From: Boswellia sacra
Taxonomy: Eukaryota; Streptophyta; Magnoliopsida; Sapindales; Burseraceae
Direction of reading: 5' to 3'
Length of the DNA stretch: 64,000 bases
Assembly (NCBI GenBank): GCA_013180625.2
Contig: SNVD02015884.1
Span: 930,001-994,000, forward strand
Of the stretch, positions 14,001 through 24,549 are shown piece by piece. Each line of letters begins with the position of its first letter. The first letter of the stretch is position 1. A model generated the notes under the pieces. That model saw only the letters and a program-made list of their open reading frames with translations. It was not told the DNA's origin and searched no databases. A program made the translations under genes and the position numbers.

Positions 14001-14084
14001 AGGCTTAGAGAGGAGAGGTTGCGTTGTTGAAGAAGAGTCGTAGAAAGATATGGGCTTGTTAGGGTCTTCTTCAGTGCTGCCCAT
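11031..14084 (-). CDS. Choline transporter-like (CTL/SLC44) membrane protein (3 exons, 556 aa)
   Basis: Multipass membrane protein of the plant choline-transporter-like family; members act in choline and lipid homeostasis and trafficking, but the substrate here is inferred only. Exons on the minus strand are 14084-13021 (1064 nt), 12321-11976 (346 nt) and 11291-11031 (261 nt), 1671 nt in phase, ending in TAG. The first about 70 residues are hydrophilic and Ser/Thr/Pro rich. Hydrophobic segments follow at about 71-90, 143-164, 172-194 and 208-227, with more in the second half. The family core is clear: a stretch with FGPSSGTVCLSG, then RNLLSAVFVETVSTR, then the conserved C-terminal block VLGFFVHVLDNVIDTVYVCY followed by AVDRDKGEV and VHLPISRN. 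Length matches the shorter plant members rather than the approximately 700-aa CHER1/CTL1 type. A GA microsatellite lies just 5' of the start codon. Confidence 0.93.
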
Positions 14085-14094
14085 TTTCCCACAG

Positions 14095-14105
14095 AAAGAG
14101 AGAGC

Positions 14106-14134
<29 letters not shown>
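14095..14134. repeat. GA/CT microsatellite in the CTL 5' leader
   Basis: Nearly pure (GA)n just upstream of the ATG at 14084, so probably in the 5' UTR as a CT tract on the coding strand. Such tracts are common in plant leaders. Confidence 0.8.
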
Positions 14135-14136
<2 letters not shown>

Positions 14137-14504
14137 CTTCGTCGTCTCTGTGGAATAATTTGACGTTTGAAAGATGATGACGATTGTATTATTTTTGTAT
14201 TTGTATTTGTTTTTGTTTTCGTGTTGCCGGAGTGGAGTTGGAGTTGGAAATGAAAATGGTGGAAGATTGACAGGTGGTAATGTTGTGTTGTTGTGTTGTG
14301 TTATCATTTGTGTTTTTGTTTTTATTTTCATTGACAATCATTCTTTTGACTTCATTAAATGCCATTTTATGAACTTGTATTATATTTTTATCTTTTCTTT
14401 TGCCAATTAAAAGCGATGTACACTTTTTATTTGACTGTATGGTATCTATTGCCATAAATACATGCTTTCATTTTCTTGGTTCCCTCTGCGTGTGTAATTT
14501 TATT

Positions 14505-14696
14505 GAGTAATATTATAGATATAAATTCTTTGCATATAAATTTTAGACACAAAATTGATATGATATAACTTATTTAATATCGCTGACTTATCAATTTTTA
14601 TTATATTAATAATTTATATTAATCTTTTATTTATTTGTATCACATCAACTTTATATATAAATTTTGTATAAAATTTTATAAGTGTAATATTATTGA
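14505..14696. mobile_element. MITE, same family as 3989-4160
   Basis: The left end reads TAATATTATAGATATAAA and the reverse-complemented right end reads TAATATTACACTTATAAAA. The centre has the shared TTATATTAATAATTTATATT segment followed by TAATCTTTTATTTATTTG. No open frame of note. Confidence 0.55.
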
Positions 14697-14699
14697 TAA

Positions 14700-17091
14700 A
14701 TTATTATTTTCATTAAAAAATACTAAAAAAATTTTCCTAAACTATTAAGATTCTTCATAAATCTTATCTAAAGACTAAAATCTATGTATTTTTCTCTTTC
14801 ATTTGTTTGCATTAAAATGATTGAAAGGTAGGCTTGTTATGAGTAGATGTTAACATGAGGTCATAACAATATTAGACTTACAATATTCATGCAATATAAA
14901 TTCTACGACATGACGTGACAGTCTAAGTGGTAAAAGTCTATTGTATATATAACTTCCCTCATCTTTTGTTTTCTCCTCTAGTGAATTTTTGTCATGTAGG
15001 TTGTCAAATCATGTTGTAGAATTTAAATTGTATGAATGTTATAAGTATATTATTACTCTTTCAAAGAAAGTTACTAACATTTATTACATAGAAGGATGCG
15101 ATTGGTGTATTGCATTAAATTATGTAAATTTTAACTAATACTACACTTTATGTAAAGTTTGTATACAAATTTAATATGGTACTACTTATTTAATACCATA
15201 TGATTCATTAGCATTAATTATATTAATAACTCATGTTAATCTTTTCATTCTCTTGATTCTGCGTAAATTTTGTATATAATCTTTGTAAGTATAATATTAT
15301 TAATAAATTTTTATGATAGGATTGTATCGAATGGAATGAAATAGAAGAAGAGTAATATAATACTATTGTGTGTTTGATATAATATTTGACTGTATAGAAT
15401 TGTATATAATAATTTTTAAAAACTAAAATTTTATAATTAATTGCTTTAATTAAAAAATAATTTAATATTTAAAATTAAAATTTAAACTTGCAACTAAAAT
15501 CATTTACTTAAATATTTAATTTTTTAAACCTTTATTTAAATAATTGGATTATTTAATTTAATATTTTAATTATTTAAGATATTATAATAATGTATTATTT
15601 TATTTAAGACAATATACTTTAAGATATTATTAAATTAAATACTTTATTTATAAAATTAATTGAAGATACTGTGGGTGGCTTTGTGCCTAGAAGTTCTAAT
15701 ACCTGTGGGCATGGGTTGGATAATTTTCGCTGATTTTATGTGTTGTTTATGCAGTGCTTTTCTATCCCATCCCATCTTGAAACTGCACTAAGCAAGTGTT
15801 TTGTATCTAAAAATGTTTTTATTAAAAGTATTTATTTAATATCCGTTTTTATAGTCTATGAACAAGAACAATCTATAAATTTCCTTTGCTGCACATGTAG
15901 GAGCTCGAGGAGGAAAATAAAAAAGCAATAATTCTGCAGAAAATTATACATACCCTTGCAAAAAGATCCGTTCATGCTCTGGCATTGTAACAACTTGAGC
16001 ATTAATTTAATGTTACGGATTTGCTTGCTTTTAAAAAAATATTCTGTTGGATGCCTTGAGTCTGCATTTTCTGAAAGCATTATAGCTCTACACCAAATGC
16101 CTGTGATATATCGAGTTTAATTGGGGATAAAAAAAAGAAACTGCATAATTGCCTAACTAGAGCTGCCAAACAAAAACCTCATATGGGCAGGTCAAGCTTC
16201 TGGTTTAAATATGTTTTCTATGCTTTCATTTGATTTATAAAGGATAAGGATGCTCATAACAATAAAAGAAGACAAGGCCAACCCTGAAGTAAATAAAGAA
16301 CCAGAGAATGATAATGTTATTTATGTGGTTGGCTTGCCTTATCAAAAGCCTTAATGAACAAAGCAAAGAAATAATATTTGATTATTCAGAAGTCAAATTA
16401 GTTTAAGTCAGCTTAATCATGGCTAATTATTCATAAAAAATCACATCATCAATCACCGAATTAATATTGCTTGAACTTTCTATAAGAAATTAGATGCTTG
16501 TATTCAACTAAGTTGTCATTAAACAATTATTCTAGCCCACGTTCGCTTGCGTAATATAATGTAGCAAAGTCTTTACATTATGTCAAAATCCCGAATAACA
16601 AGCAGAAGAATACTATATTTATCTGGGGATGTCAAAACTCGAAAGATCAATAAAAATAGGATGTGACCATTGTAAGTCTCACAAATGTGAGTCACCGTAT
16701 TTTTACGGAGCTGATGTTGATCAAATAAATATTTAACTAAATTCCAAGTAACCAGCAAAATGGATTGCACTGAGACGAATTCCTCCATGAATAGAATACA
16801 GGGAAAATCTCAAGAGATCACAGTCCCACTACAGCTGATAAGAGAATGTGTCGAAATATATATAGGGTGAGGTTAGGCCTTCTGCATGCAAAGTCTCTCA
16901 AATATTGACCTAACTTGAGAGTTGAAAATGCATTTGCATTCTCACAGTTGACCAAGTTTTTTCAGATTAGAAGTTATTATCAGTACATTGTATATATAGA
17001 CCAAACGTGCTCTTAGGAAGATATCTCCTAGGAACGTGTCAGTTTTCAGAAATTAAGCTGAAGAACATATTTGTTTCCCAAAGTGTTTCTG
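14700..17091. other. Intergenic, AT-rich
   Basis: Very AT-rich space between the CTL gene and the rhodanese gene, including a MITE at 15136 and strongly A/T low-complexity DNA at about 15400-15660. No gene supported. The last few hundred bases should contain the rhodanese promoter. Confidence 0.55.
15136..15302. mobile_element. MITE, same family as 3989-4160
   Basis: The left end reads TAATACTACACTTTATGTAA and the reverse-complemented right end reads TAATATTATACTTACAAAG. Both arms continue into matching ATACAAA-TTTA sequence. The core TTAATTATATTAATAACTCA and following TTAATCTTTTCATTC match the other family members. Confidence 0.55.
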
Positions 17092-18000
17092 ATGGATGCC
17101 CCAAAAAAGTTGGTTTCTTCTCTAAATTTAGCAGGCATACCAATTTGTTGAATCATGCTTAAATAGAAGTTTTGTGTCTTTTAATTTTGAGAACTTCCAC
17201 TCATTTGATCGTGATGTTTTCAGGCCCGAAGATGTTGTTACGGTTGATGTCCATGCTGCAAAAGATCTCCTCACCTCAGGTTACACATATCTAGATGTGA
17301 GGTGGGAACATGGAAAATTGTTTATTGGTCAACTTTCTCTTGTTGCAATCTCTGATGATTGAAGCATAAAAAAATAACTGATTTTGATTTGTTTGTAGGA
17401 CGACGGAGGAGTTCAACAAAAGCCATGTTGAGAATGCACTGAACATTCCATATATGTTCATCACACCAGAAGGTGAGCAGAAGTAGAATTCTTAATCATG
17501 CAGGAAATTTATTTGTTCATTCATAGCTCCTGACAACATTTGTTTTCTTTTTTTTTTTGTCTGGCAATATCCAGGAAGAGTAGAAAACCCTGAATTTCTC
17601 GGCCGAGTAGAGGCAGTCTGCAAGAAGGAGGATCTCTTAGTTGTGGTAACATTTATGCTTCCTGTTTTCATTTTTCTCCTCTGATAAGCTGGTGAACGAC
17701 ATGAGGCAAAGTGATGCATATTATGTTTGTTTTGGATGGTGTAAAGGGGTGCAACAGTGGAGGCAGATCCCTTCGTGCTTGTGTTGATCTTCTAAATGCG
17801 GTAAGATTACTCTAAATGTTGTTAGTGGCAAAGTTTGATTCATATCTCTATGATTTCTCAAGTGGAAAAAGATTTGGTGGATGCAGGGCTTTAAGCATGT
17901 CACTAACATGGGAGGAGGCTATTCTGCATGGGTTGACAATGGACTAGCCGGAGAGAAACCTCCTGAAGAGCTCAAAACTTCTTGCAAATTCCGTCCTTGA
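17092..18000 (+). CDS. Single-domain rhodanese / thiosulfate sulfurtransferase, STR16-like (6 exons, 135 aa)
   Basis: Rhodanese-fold sulfurtransferase, moving sulfane sulfur from thiosulfate or similar donors to a nucleophile. Exons: 17092-17108, 17224-17301, 17399-17472, 17575-17645, 17747-17800 and 17887-18000; 408 nt, all phases consistent, stop TGA. Landmarks are DVHAAKDLL and YLDVR at the start of the fold, then EEFNKSHVENALNIPYM, the active-site loop GCNSGGRS with catalytic Cys at residue 82 (CxxGxR), and the C-terminal GGGYSAWVDNGLAG. The start is the least certain part. Exon 2 begins after TTTTCAG, and the frame running into it from the intron has no ATG, only a GTG at 17174. Joining the 17-nt ATG exon at 17092 restores phase and gives MDAPKKPEDVVTVDV. 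With this start there is no transit peptide, so a cytosolic protein is likely. The gene converges on the cyclophilin gene, stops 572 bp apart. Confidence 0.88.
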
Positions 18001-18572
18001 GATGACCGTTTGCTTGTGATATGTGGTTTGCTTTTTCTTAAACGCTCTTTCCATGTCAATGGCTCTGTAATGAAAGCCAAGGCTGTTCTGCTGTTTACGT
18101 TGCTTTTGATGGATTTCTCTGGATTTAAGCCAAGGTTGTAAGTTGTCACATTAATAAGCGTGCTAGTCAACTGTTTGGAATGTTCACAGCAATTGACACA
18201 AAAAGCATTTCTATACTCCGCCGTTGATACATTTTCTTCTCCTTTTCTCTGCATCCTATTAGCAATTAGACAGAGCATAAAACCCAGAGAGTTAAAAACT
18301 TCAATCCTCAATTTTTAGCGGCCTCACTGACAGTATCAAATGAGAGAAAGATCATTTCCTTTTCATTGCGTAATAATGGACATGTTTGTATTTATAACAC
18401 TTGCTGCATACAAGAGGAACTACAATATTTCCAGGAAGAACCTATGACTGTTGGATCTGACTCATGACTAATCAAATTTCATGAACATGATACAAAGCAA
18501 AACAAAAGTGAATCAATTATCTAAAAACACATTAGAACACTCAAAACTGAACTTGTGAATACACGAAGGGCC

Positions 18573-21500
18573 TCATCTTTCTTCGTCCCACTTGCTCTTT
18601 GGTATCTCTCCAGAGTCGGCAATAATGACCTTTTTTCTTGGTTTGCCACTGTAGGTCCCAGCTCCACCTTCAATTGCATACACATTATCCATGCCTTGAA
18701 TTACCTTGCCAAATACAACATGCTCCCCATCCAACCTGTAGATCACACATAAAATATATAAAACATCTAAAAATAATTATGGGCCTAATACAGAAACTGA
18801 TATACACCCAACCTTGTACCCTCAACTTTTCTTACAAAAACCCTAGAGCTTAACGTGGCGCTAAAGTTCAGTTACGCAAAACTAATTACAAACCACAACT
18901 AAGATTATGGGCAATGTCAGCTAATAATCATATATATTTATCTAGTTAAGTCCTCTTGTTAACAACTTGAATTTCAAAATCATAAGAGGGCGAGGAAAAA
19001 TAAACAAAGGTGCCAACAGAAACAACCTCCGATAATTAATGAATGAAAAACACAGGTTACTTATATATTTTTATCATGCAGATCGACAAGGCAAGACCAA
19101 ACATAGGTAGGTCATGTTAACCATCTTTGAAATTAAGATGCATGTAATTCCACCAATAAGTTCAAACTTTTACCTCCCACAGAGCATAAGACTAGAATAC
19201 TTTGATAATAGCTCTTAAACATATGGCAAATCTTTCATGGACAGCTAAAACCAGATGAAAAAAACTGCATTAGCAGCCAAGCTGCTGATTCCCATATCAT
19301 TATGTTTACTATGGGGAAGAGAAGCATGCATTCTGATATTCTCCCAACAAATTTGGTTTAGTCAATTAATCCATCACTGCATCTGAATTTTCCATATCTT
19401 TACCAAAAGTTAGCTTACCAACTGGCCTTGACAGTGGTGATAAAGAACTGTGAGCCGTTGGAATCAGGTCCTGAATTCACCATGGAAACAACACCTAAAA
19501 GAGAATTATAGATCACTTAAGTGGAGCAATGGTAGAAGCTAGAAAGGAGTAACCTCCAATATGAAGAAAAATTTAAAAGCTTTACGTATGCAGAAGTTCT
19601 CCACGGTTCACAGCATATAAAATAAAATATGAAGCTATACGTTAGATCACCTGGATGTGAATGCTTAATCTTAAAATTCTCATCAGGAAAGGTGCCACCA
19701 TAGATAGACTCACTCCCTTTTCCATCACCACGAACTATATCTCCACCTTGAATCACAAAACCAGATATAATACGATGAAATGGTGTTCCCTTATAGTGGA
19801 GAGGCTTTCCATTTGCCCCCTTGCCTTTTTCCCCTGCAATTGAAGAGAATATTAAGCCCATTGACGATAAAAATAGACTCCATCAGTAGATATAAAATAC
19901 AAGAACCAAGTACCTGTGCATAATGCCCTGAAATTTTCTGCAAACAAAAGAACTCATGTGTTAGGAAATTAGGGGGTATGCCCATAACCAAGGTGGTTCC
20001 TAAATAAGTTTTAGCAAATTGACAACATAATTATAGATCCTTTGTTCTAATTTTGATTATACCATGCCAAATGTATTCATAAAGGAAGATGGCCTATAAA
20101 ACACCTCCACATAGGGTGGTACCACTTTGCATTGCTACAAATTTCTACATATAATCAAAAGATATATCAATAAATGTAGATAGCCAAAACAGACCCTGAG
20201 AAAGCAGGGTCATGGCAGGGCTTTTCTGGAGAGGGTATTACCGTTAAGAAAATTCACATGAACTGGCCACTCTCAAGACACTTCTGCAATTGATATTTCA
20301 AAACCTTTACCATATGCAACAAATAATGACCTTAAAAGGTACACATTAAGCTAAAGCCAAAACTTATTGAGCAAGCAAGTTCACACTAGTTGTTAGCTTG
20401 CTTATAAATTTAGAAGCTTGAATTTCTTAAAGCATACACATGCCAGAAAAGTAAGACAGTTGACTTGCAGGGCTCCCGAAAAATCTTTAAATTTCAAATG
20501 GAGGTTAGATTCCGCTTGACAAACACATTTTACAATCTTTGGCAATGCAACTGATTTAGACAAATTTAGCTTCCAAAATTGTGCTCAAAAGTATTGACAT
20601 AAAAGATTTGATAACATACCAACAGTTTTGGGTACAACCTGGCCATACAATCCAATAACAATTCTACCTGCAAATCCAGAATAAATCTGGTAGTTAATAA
20701 GAAATAAGAAACATCTAAGTACTAAATAACTGTCATACAATAGAATCTACTTTGAAGCAAAAGTATAGTTGATCCATATCAATATGGCAACTTTACGAGG
20801 TTCTCTTTCTCTTTAATTAAAGAATAATTTTTTTTTGCAATAATGTCATTGTCATGCAAAACTATGCGTGAGAAAGCCGTACCTAAGCGTTGTTCATCAA
20901 TATCAACATCCAAGTATACTCTGTGGGTAATTTCAAACACCTCTTCCACCTTCTCCTTCTCTTCCTCCTAAGCATCATTTTAAATGGAATAAATCAATAC
21001 TTTAGTTGATATAAAACAAGCTTTCCAATGATCAAGCTATTGAATTACCTAACTATCCATTTTACAAGTTGAAATATCAGAAAAAAAATGTATACAGCAA
21101 ACAGTCATCAAAACTCCAAGACAAACATTCCCACCACAAGAATGGCTAGTACTTTACTGATTCCCTCTTCCAATTTATCCAAAACGACAAGCAAACAAGC
21201 GTTCTCCGGTGACAATAAGTCATTGTTTCAAACAGGTTCTACGCAAAACCAAATTAAGGTTAAGGAAAGATCAAGCGGTAACCTTACAACAAAACCCTAA
21301 CAATGGCACAGCAAATGGAGCCCAGCTAAACTAAATTTCACTGTCAGTTCTTTTCAATGATCGCACATCGAAATAATTCACAATAAAAAACCAAGCAAAA
21401 CCCATCAAAACCAATGGAGAACATTCACAACCCAGATCAAAATTCGCATCCAAAATCCAGAATTAGATCCGAAAGAACGAAAACAATTAAAGTGGGACTG

Positions 21501-21614
21501 CACAAAACGCACCGTTTTAGTGTGGCTAGTGAAGGCGAAAACGAGGAAGATGAGGATGACAACGAAGAGAAGAAGATATCGCGGTCGAACTAAGACCGAG
21601 AGATCTCTACGCAT
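18573..21614 (-). CDS. CYP21-1: Membrane-anchored cyclophilin, CYP21-1-like peptidyl-prolyl isomerase (7 exons, 226 aa)
   Basis: Peptidyl-prolyl cis-trans isomerase. Exons on the minus strand: 21614-21513, 20967-20883, 20667-20620, 19937-19914 (24 nt), 19833-19651, 19494-19419 and 18735-18573; 681 nt in phase, stop TGA. Residues about 13-29 ([16 protein letters not shown]) form a signal anchor, so the catalytic domain probably faces the secretory-pathway lumen (inference). A short Glu/Lys-rich linker precedes the domain. The catalytic set known from human CypA is complete: Arg107, Phe112 and Gln115 in [14 protein letters not shown], Phe165 in SQFFITT, Trp173, and His178 in [11 protein letters not shown] second, broken copy lies at 57691-59618. 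The sequence upstream and within the introns from 19079 on is shared with that copy; the last exon is not. Confidence 0.95.
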
Positions 21615-23525
21615 TTTTTGTGGCGTTTGTGATCTCTATCTAAACTGAAATTTTAACAAAAATCTTTCATTTCTGGATTCTCCATCGATTGTTGAAGCAA
21701 GCGAGGTGTCCGTGTGTAGAAGACCAAAACGCAGCGCAGAAGACACGCAGAGTGGGTGTCAGTGAGTGACTCAGTGGGCTTCTTAAATGCTTGCGGGGTA
21801 TGGCATGGGCATTATTTCCCTGGAAAGGCGCTGAAGAGTGGAGAGTTTGTGTGGGAGTGAGGAGAATATGAGATCCTCTCTTTGGTCATTTTATTTAATT
21901 TTTTAATCAGATGATTAAGAGACTTAAACATGGTTTATTAGAGAGAGGTTACAGAAGAAATGTTACAGTACATCACGGTGTATCATGGAAAATTGTTCTC
22001 TATCATCACAACCGTATAAAGTGCGGAACAGATAAATGATCGTGTTGACGTGAAATTTTCGACATCCTGTAGTTTGGGTCAACTTTTTTAGACCAACATA
22101 TTTTTATCCTTACTCCGTTCGATGTCAAAATTTCGGGAAATAAAAACCATTATATAAACAAATTCGGGTTTCTTCTATGTATAATGTTCGAAAAAATGAA
22201 TATAAACTTGAGGAATCATGAGTTTTTTATAAGTTAAAAAAATGAATATAAACTTTAATAATTATTAGTTTATTCTAACTTTTTTGTGAAATTTTCGAAT
22301 TTTATAAACATTTTCTGAACTTTGTGTAAAAAAATATCTGCTTTCGTATCAAAAGAACTAGGTGTATGGATTGGACTGGGTATATTGTAGTATAACCAAA
22401 TTTTTCTACGCTAAGCAAGAATAAGACAATTCTCTATGTCTCGAAACCTTTTTAGGTATTTTGATATTATTATACATATGTATAACACTTTTATATTCTC
22501 ATTTTTTTTCATTTAAATCCTATTTGTTATAGATACACCCTTTTTTTTAATGTTTATCTTCTCTATAGCAACGATTTAACTCCTCATAACAAAACATTCT
22601 ATTATATTAAAAAGATTTCTTGTAAAATTATATCATCTATTTTAAGAGACTACTTCTATATAGAGTCAAAGATGGAGATGTTTTAATTATATAAGAAAAT
22701 CTTCATCCCCGTCCCTCCCTGAAAAAATAAAATGATAGATAGAGATGTAGATTTTGATTTTATCTGAATACAGGAGAGAACGGAGATGAAGATGACAATT
22801 CCGAGACCATCATTAATTAATTTGATATACGTGGTTAGCTTTGAGGGTGTATTTTATATTTAGTTTCGGATCAAATTTTATTATCAAGAAATTTTCGTAC
22901 GCTTACCAAAATTAGGTCCAATTACAAAGCAGAGAGAAAATTTAGAAGCCAGAATTTCATTGCTACGCATGCCAATCTGCTGCACCACAACATCCACCAG
23001 AGCTACTCTGCCTCACTTAATCAATTGACACTTGTCGTTTGCAAGTTCTCATGGAGTATTATTATCTATGCCTGCAATTTCATAGAGCAGTTTTTGATAA
23101 CCACAATGAAATAAAAGGTCACATTCATATTCATTCACTGGAAACTTTGATGATATGACACGATTTATTAAACAAACCAACCAACCAATCATGTGTATAA
23201 TGAAATAAAATTTGTCATTTTAGTGGTAGAAGGGAAAGTTTAGAGCACTTTTTTTTTTTTAATTTCACTAATATGTCAATTAGTATACAAAGTTTGAATT
23301 GATTTCATTTAAGTTATAAATTTTTATTTTTTTAATTGATGTGAGGTGAAACGGTATGGAAAGCATATGGATCAAATATATAGATCAGAAAGCACAAAAA
23401 AGACAAAATAAACTAATTAAATGATATGTGCACATCACAAAGTGTATCATAAGTAAGAAAATTGAAAACAGATGATTATTTTTTTTTTTTGGTGGAAAGA
23501 AATTAAGAAAATTGAAAACAGATGA
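21615..23525. other. Intergenic between cyclophilin and TNL A
   Basis: Contains the cyclophilin promoter and 5' leader and AT-rich spacer. No gene supported. The whole stretch is repeated at about 59620-61550. Confidence 0.65.
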
Positions 23526-23555
23526 TTATTTTTTTTTTTTGGTGGAAAGAAATTT
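23455..23555. repeat. 50-bp direct tandem duplication
   Basis: The segment AAGAAAATTGAAAACAGATG followed by ATTATT, a T run and GGTGGAAAGAAAT occurs twice in a row with a 50-bp period (copies begin near 23455 and 23505). The second copy overlaps the stop codon region of TNL A exon 6, so it may have created the present C-terminus. Confidence 0.85.
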
Positions 23556-24354
23556 AAGGTAACATGAATTTTTTAATGCTGTGTGACGAAAGGGAAAGAA
23601 GCCAGTAAAATCAGATCTTTGCACAGAAGCACACTTTCTCTTCCTCCCAGCAGAGTTGAAACTTTTACCAGATTTTTCCTTCTTCCTTCTCTTCCTCATC
23701 AAACTAGAACTTGGTAATAAGCCTTCAATATCACAATATTCCCCATCTTCCTCCCGCAACTCCTCCTCATCAGATTCCTCTTCGTCCTTCAACTTCTCAT
23801 CACAAGGCTTGAGCACCATTTTATAGTATTTGTAATCCTGCAACGCCTATAACAAAGGCAAATATGATTTTACAACTCTATTTATAAACTTAAAAAATAA
23901 ATTCTTAATGACCATAAAATTCCAAATGATTTGTATATCATAGAAAAACCTTTGTCATCAAGATGCTTTTTACAACAAATCCGTATCAGCTCTCAAAAGA
24001 ACAGGCAATTATGTAAAAATATAATCTTCTCTTTAGTGTTTAATCCATCATAATTTATTTTGAGTACATTCAAGAGATTACAAGAAAATTTCTACAAATT
24101 ACCCGTTTACTTCTCCCAGTCCTTGTTTTATCTTGTCAATGGACAAGAACCCAGGAAGGCCATTTCCAAATTTTACTGCTATGCTTTATAGCTTCATGTC
24201 ATTTTCAATGAGACAGGTTTGCCTAAAGGCGTAATTAATAAAAGCTGAAGTTCCGTTAGTGTAATATGTATTTTAGCTACCTATACTTCTAACTTTTAGC
24301 ACTTATTTATTCCTTATTAAGGTTTGTGTTTGCGTTTCTTTCAGATCCCTCATG

Positions 24355-24549
24355 TCATAAAAAAATAAAAAGAGCTTTCATACGTTTATCATTCAATATG
24401 TTGAAAAGAAATTCATTTTCTGAGTGAGTTAAAGTATATTTCTCTAGTTGTTGCCAAACATTTTGAAATAATGAAGAAAGTTCAAATCTAGTAAAAGTTT
24501 TGTCAAATAAAACATGAGCTCTTGCCTGTAGCGCCAATTCCCCAAATTC
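24355..24549 (-). other. Exon-like open frame between TNL exons 5 and 6 (copy A)
   Basis: About 64 codons open to a TGA, beginning EFGELALQARAHVLFD and including TRFELSSLFQN. The same frame occurs in copy B (37631-37822) and copy C (62355-62585). In B and C it is preceded by TTCTAG, a usable acceptor in phase 0 with exon 5. Here the acceptor reads TTCTAT, so it is lost. The product is not recognised. It could be an alternative terminal exon. Confidence 0.45.

Noticed and set aside
13658..14092. Second minus-strand frame overlapping the first CTL exon
   Set aside because: Low-complexity Ser/Pro reading in another frame of the true exon, with no family match.
17174..17362. Frame starting at GTG that includes the first rhodanese residues
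   Set aside because: It begins in intron sequence without ATG, and an AG acceptor lies at 17222-17223.
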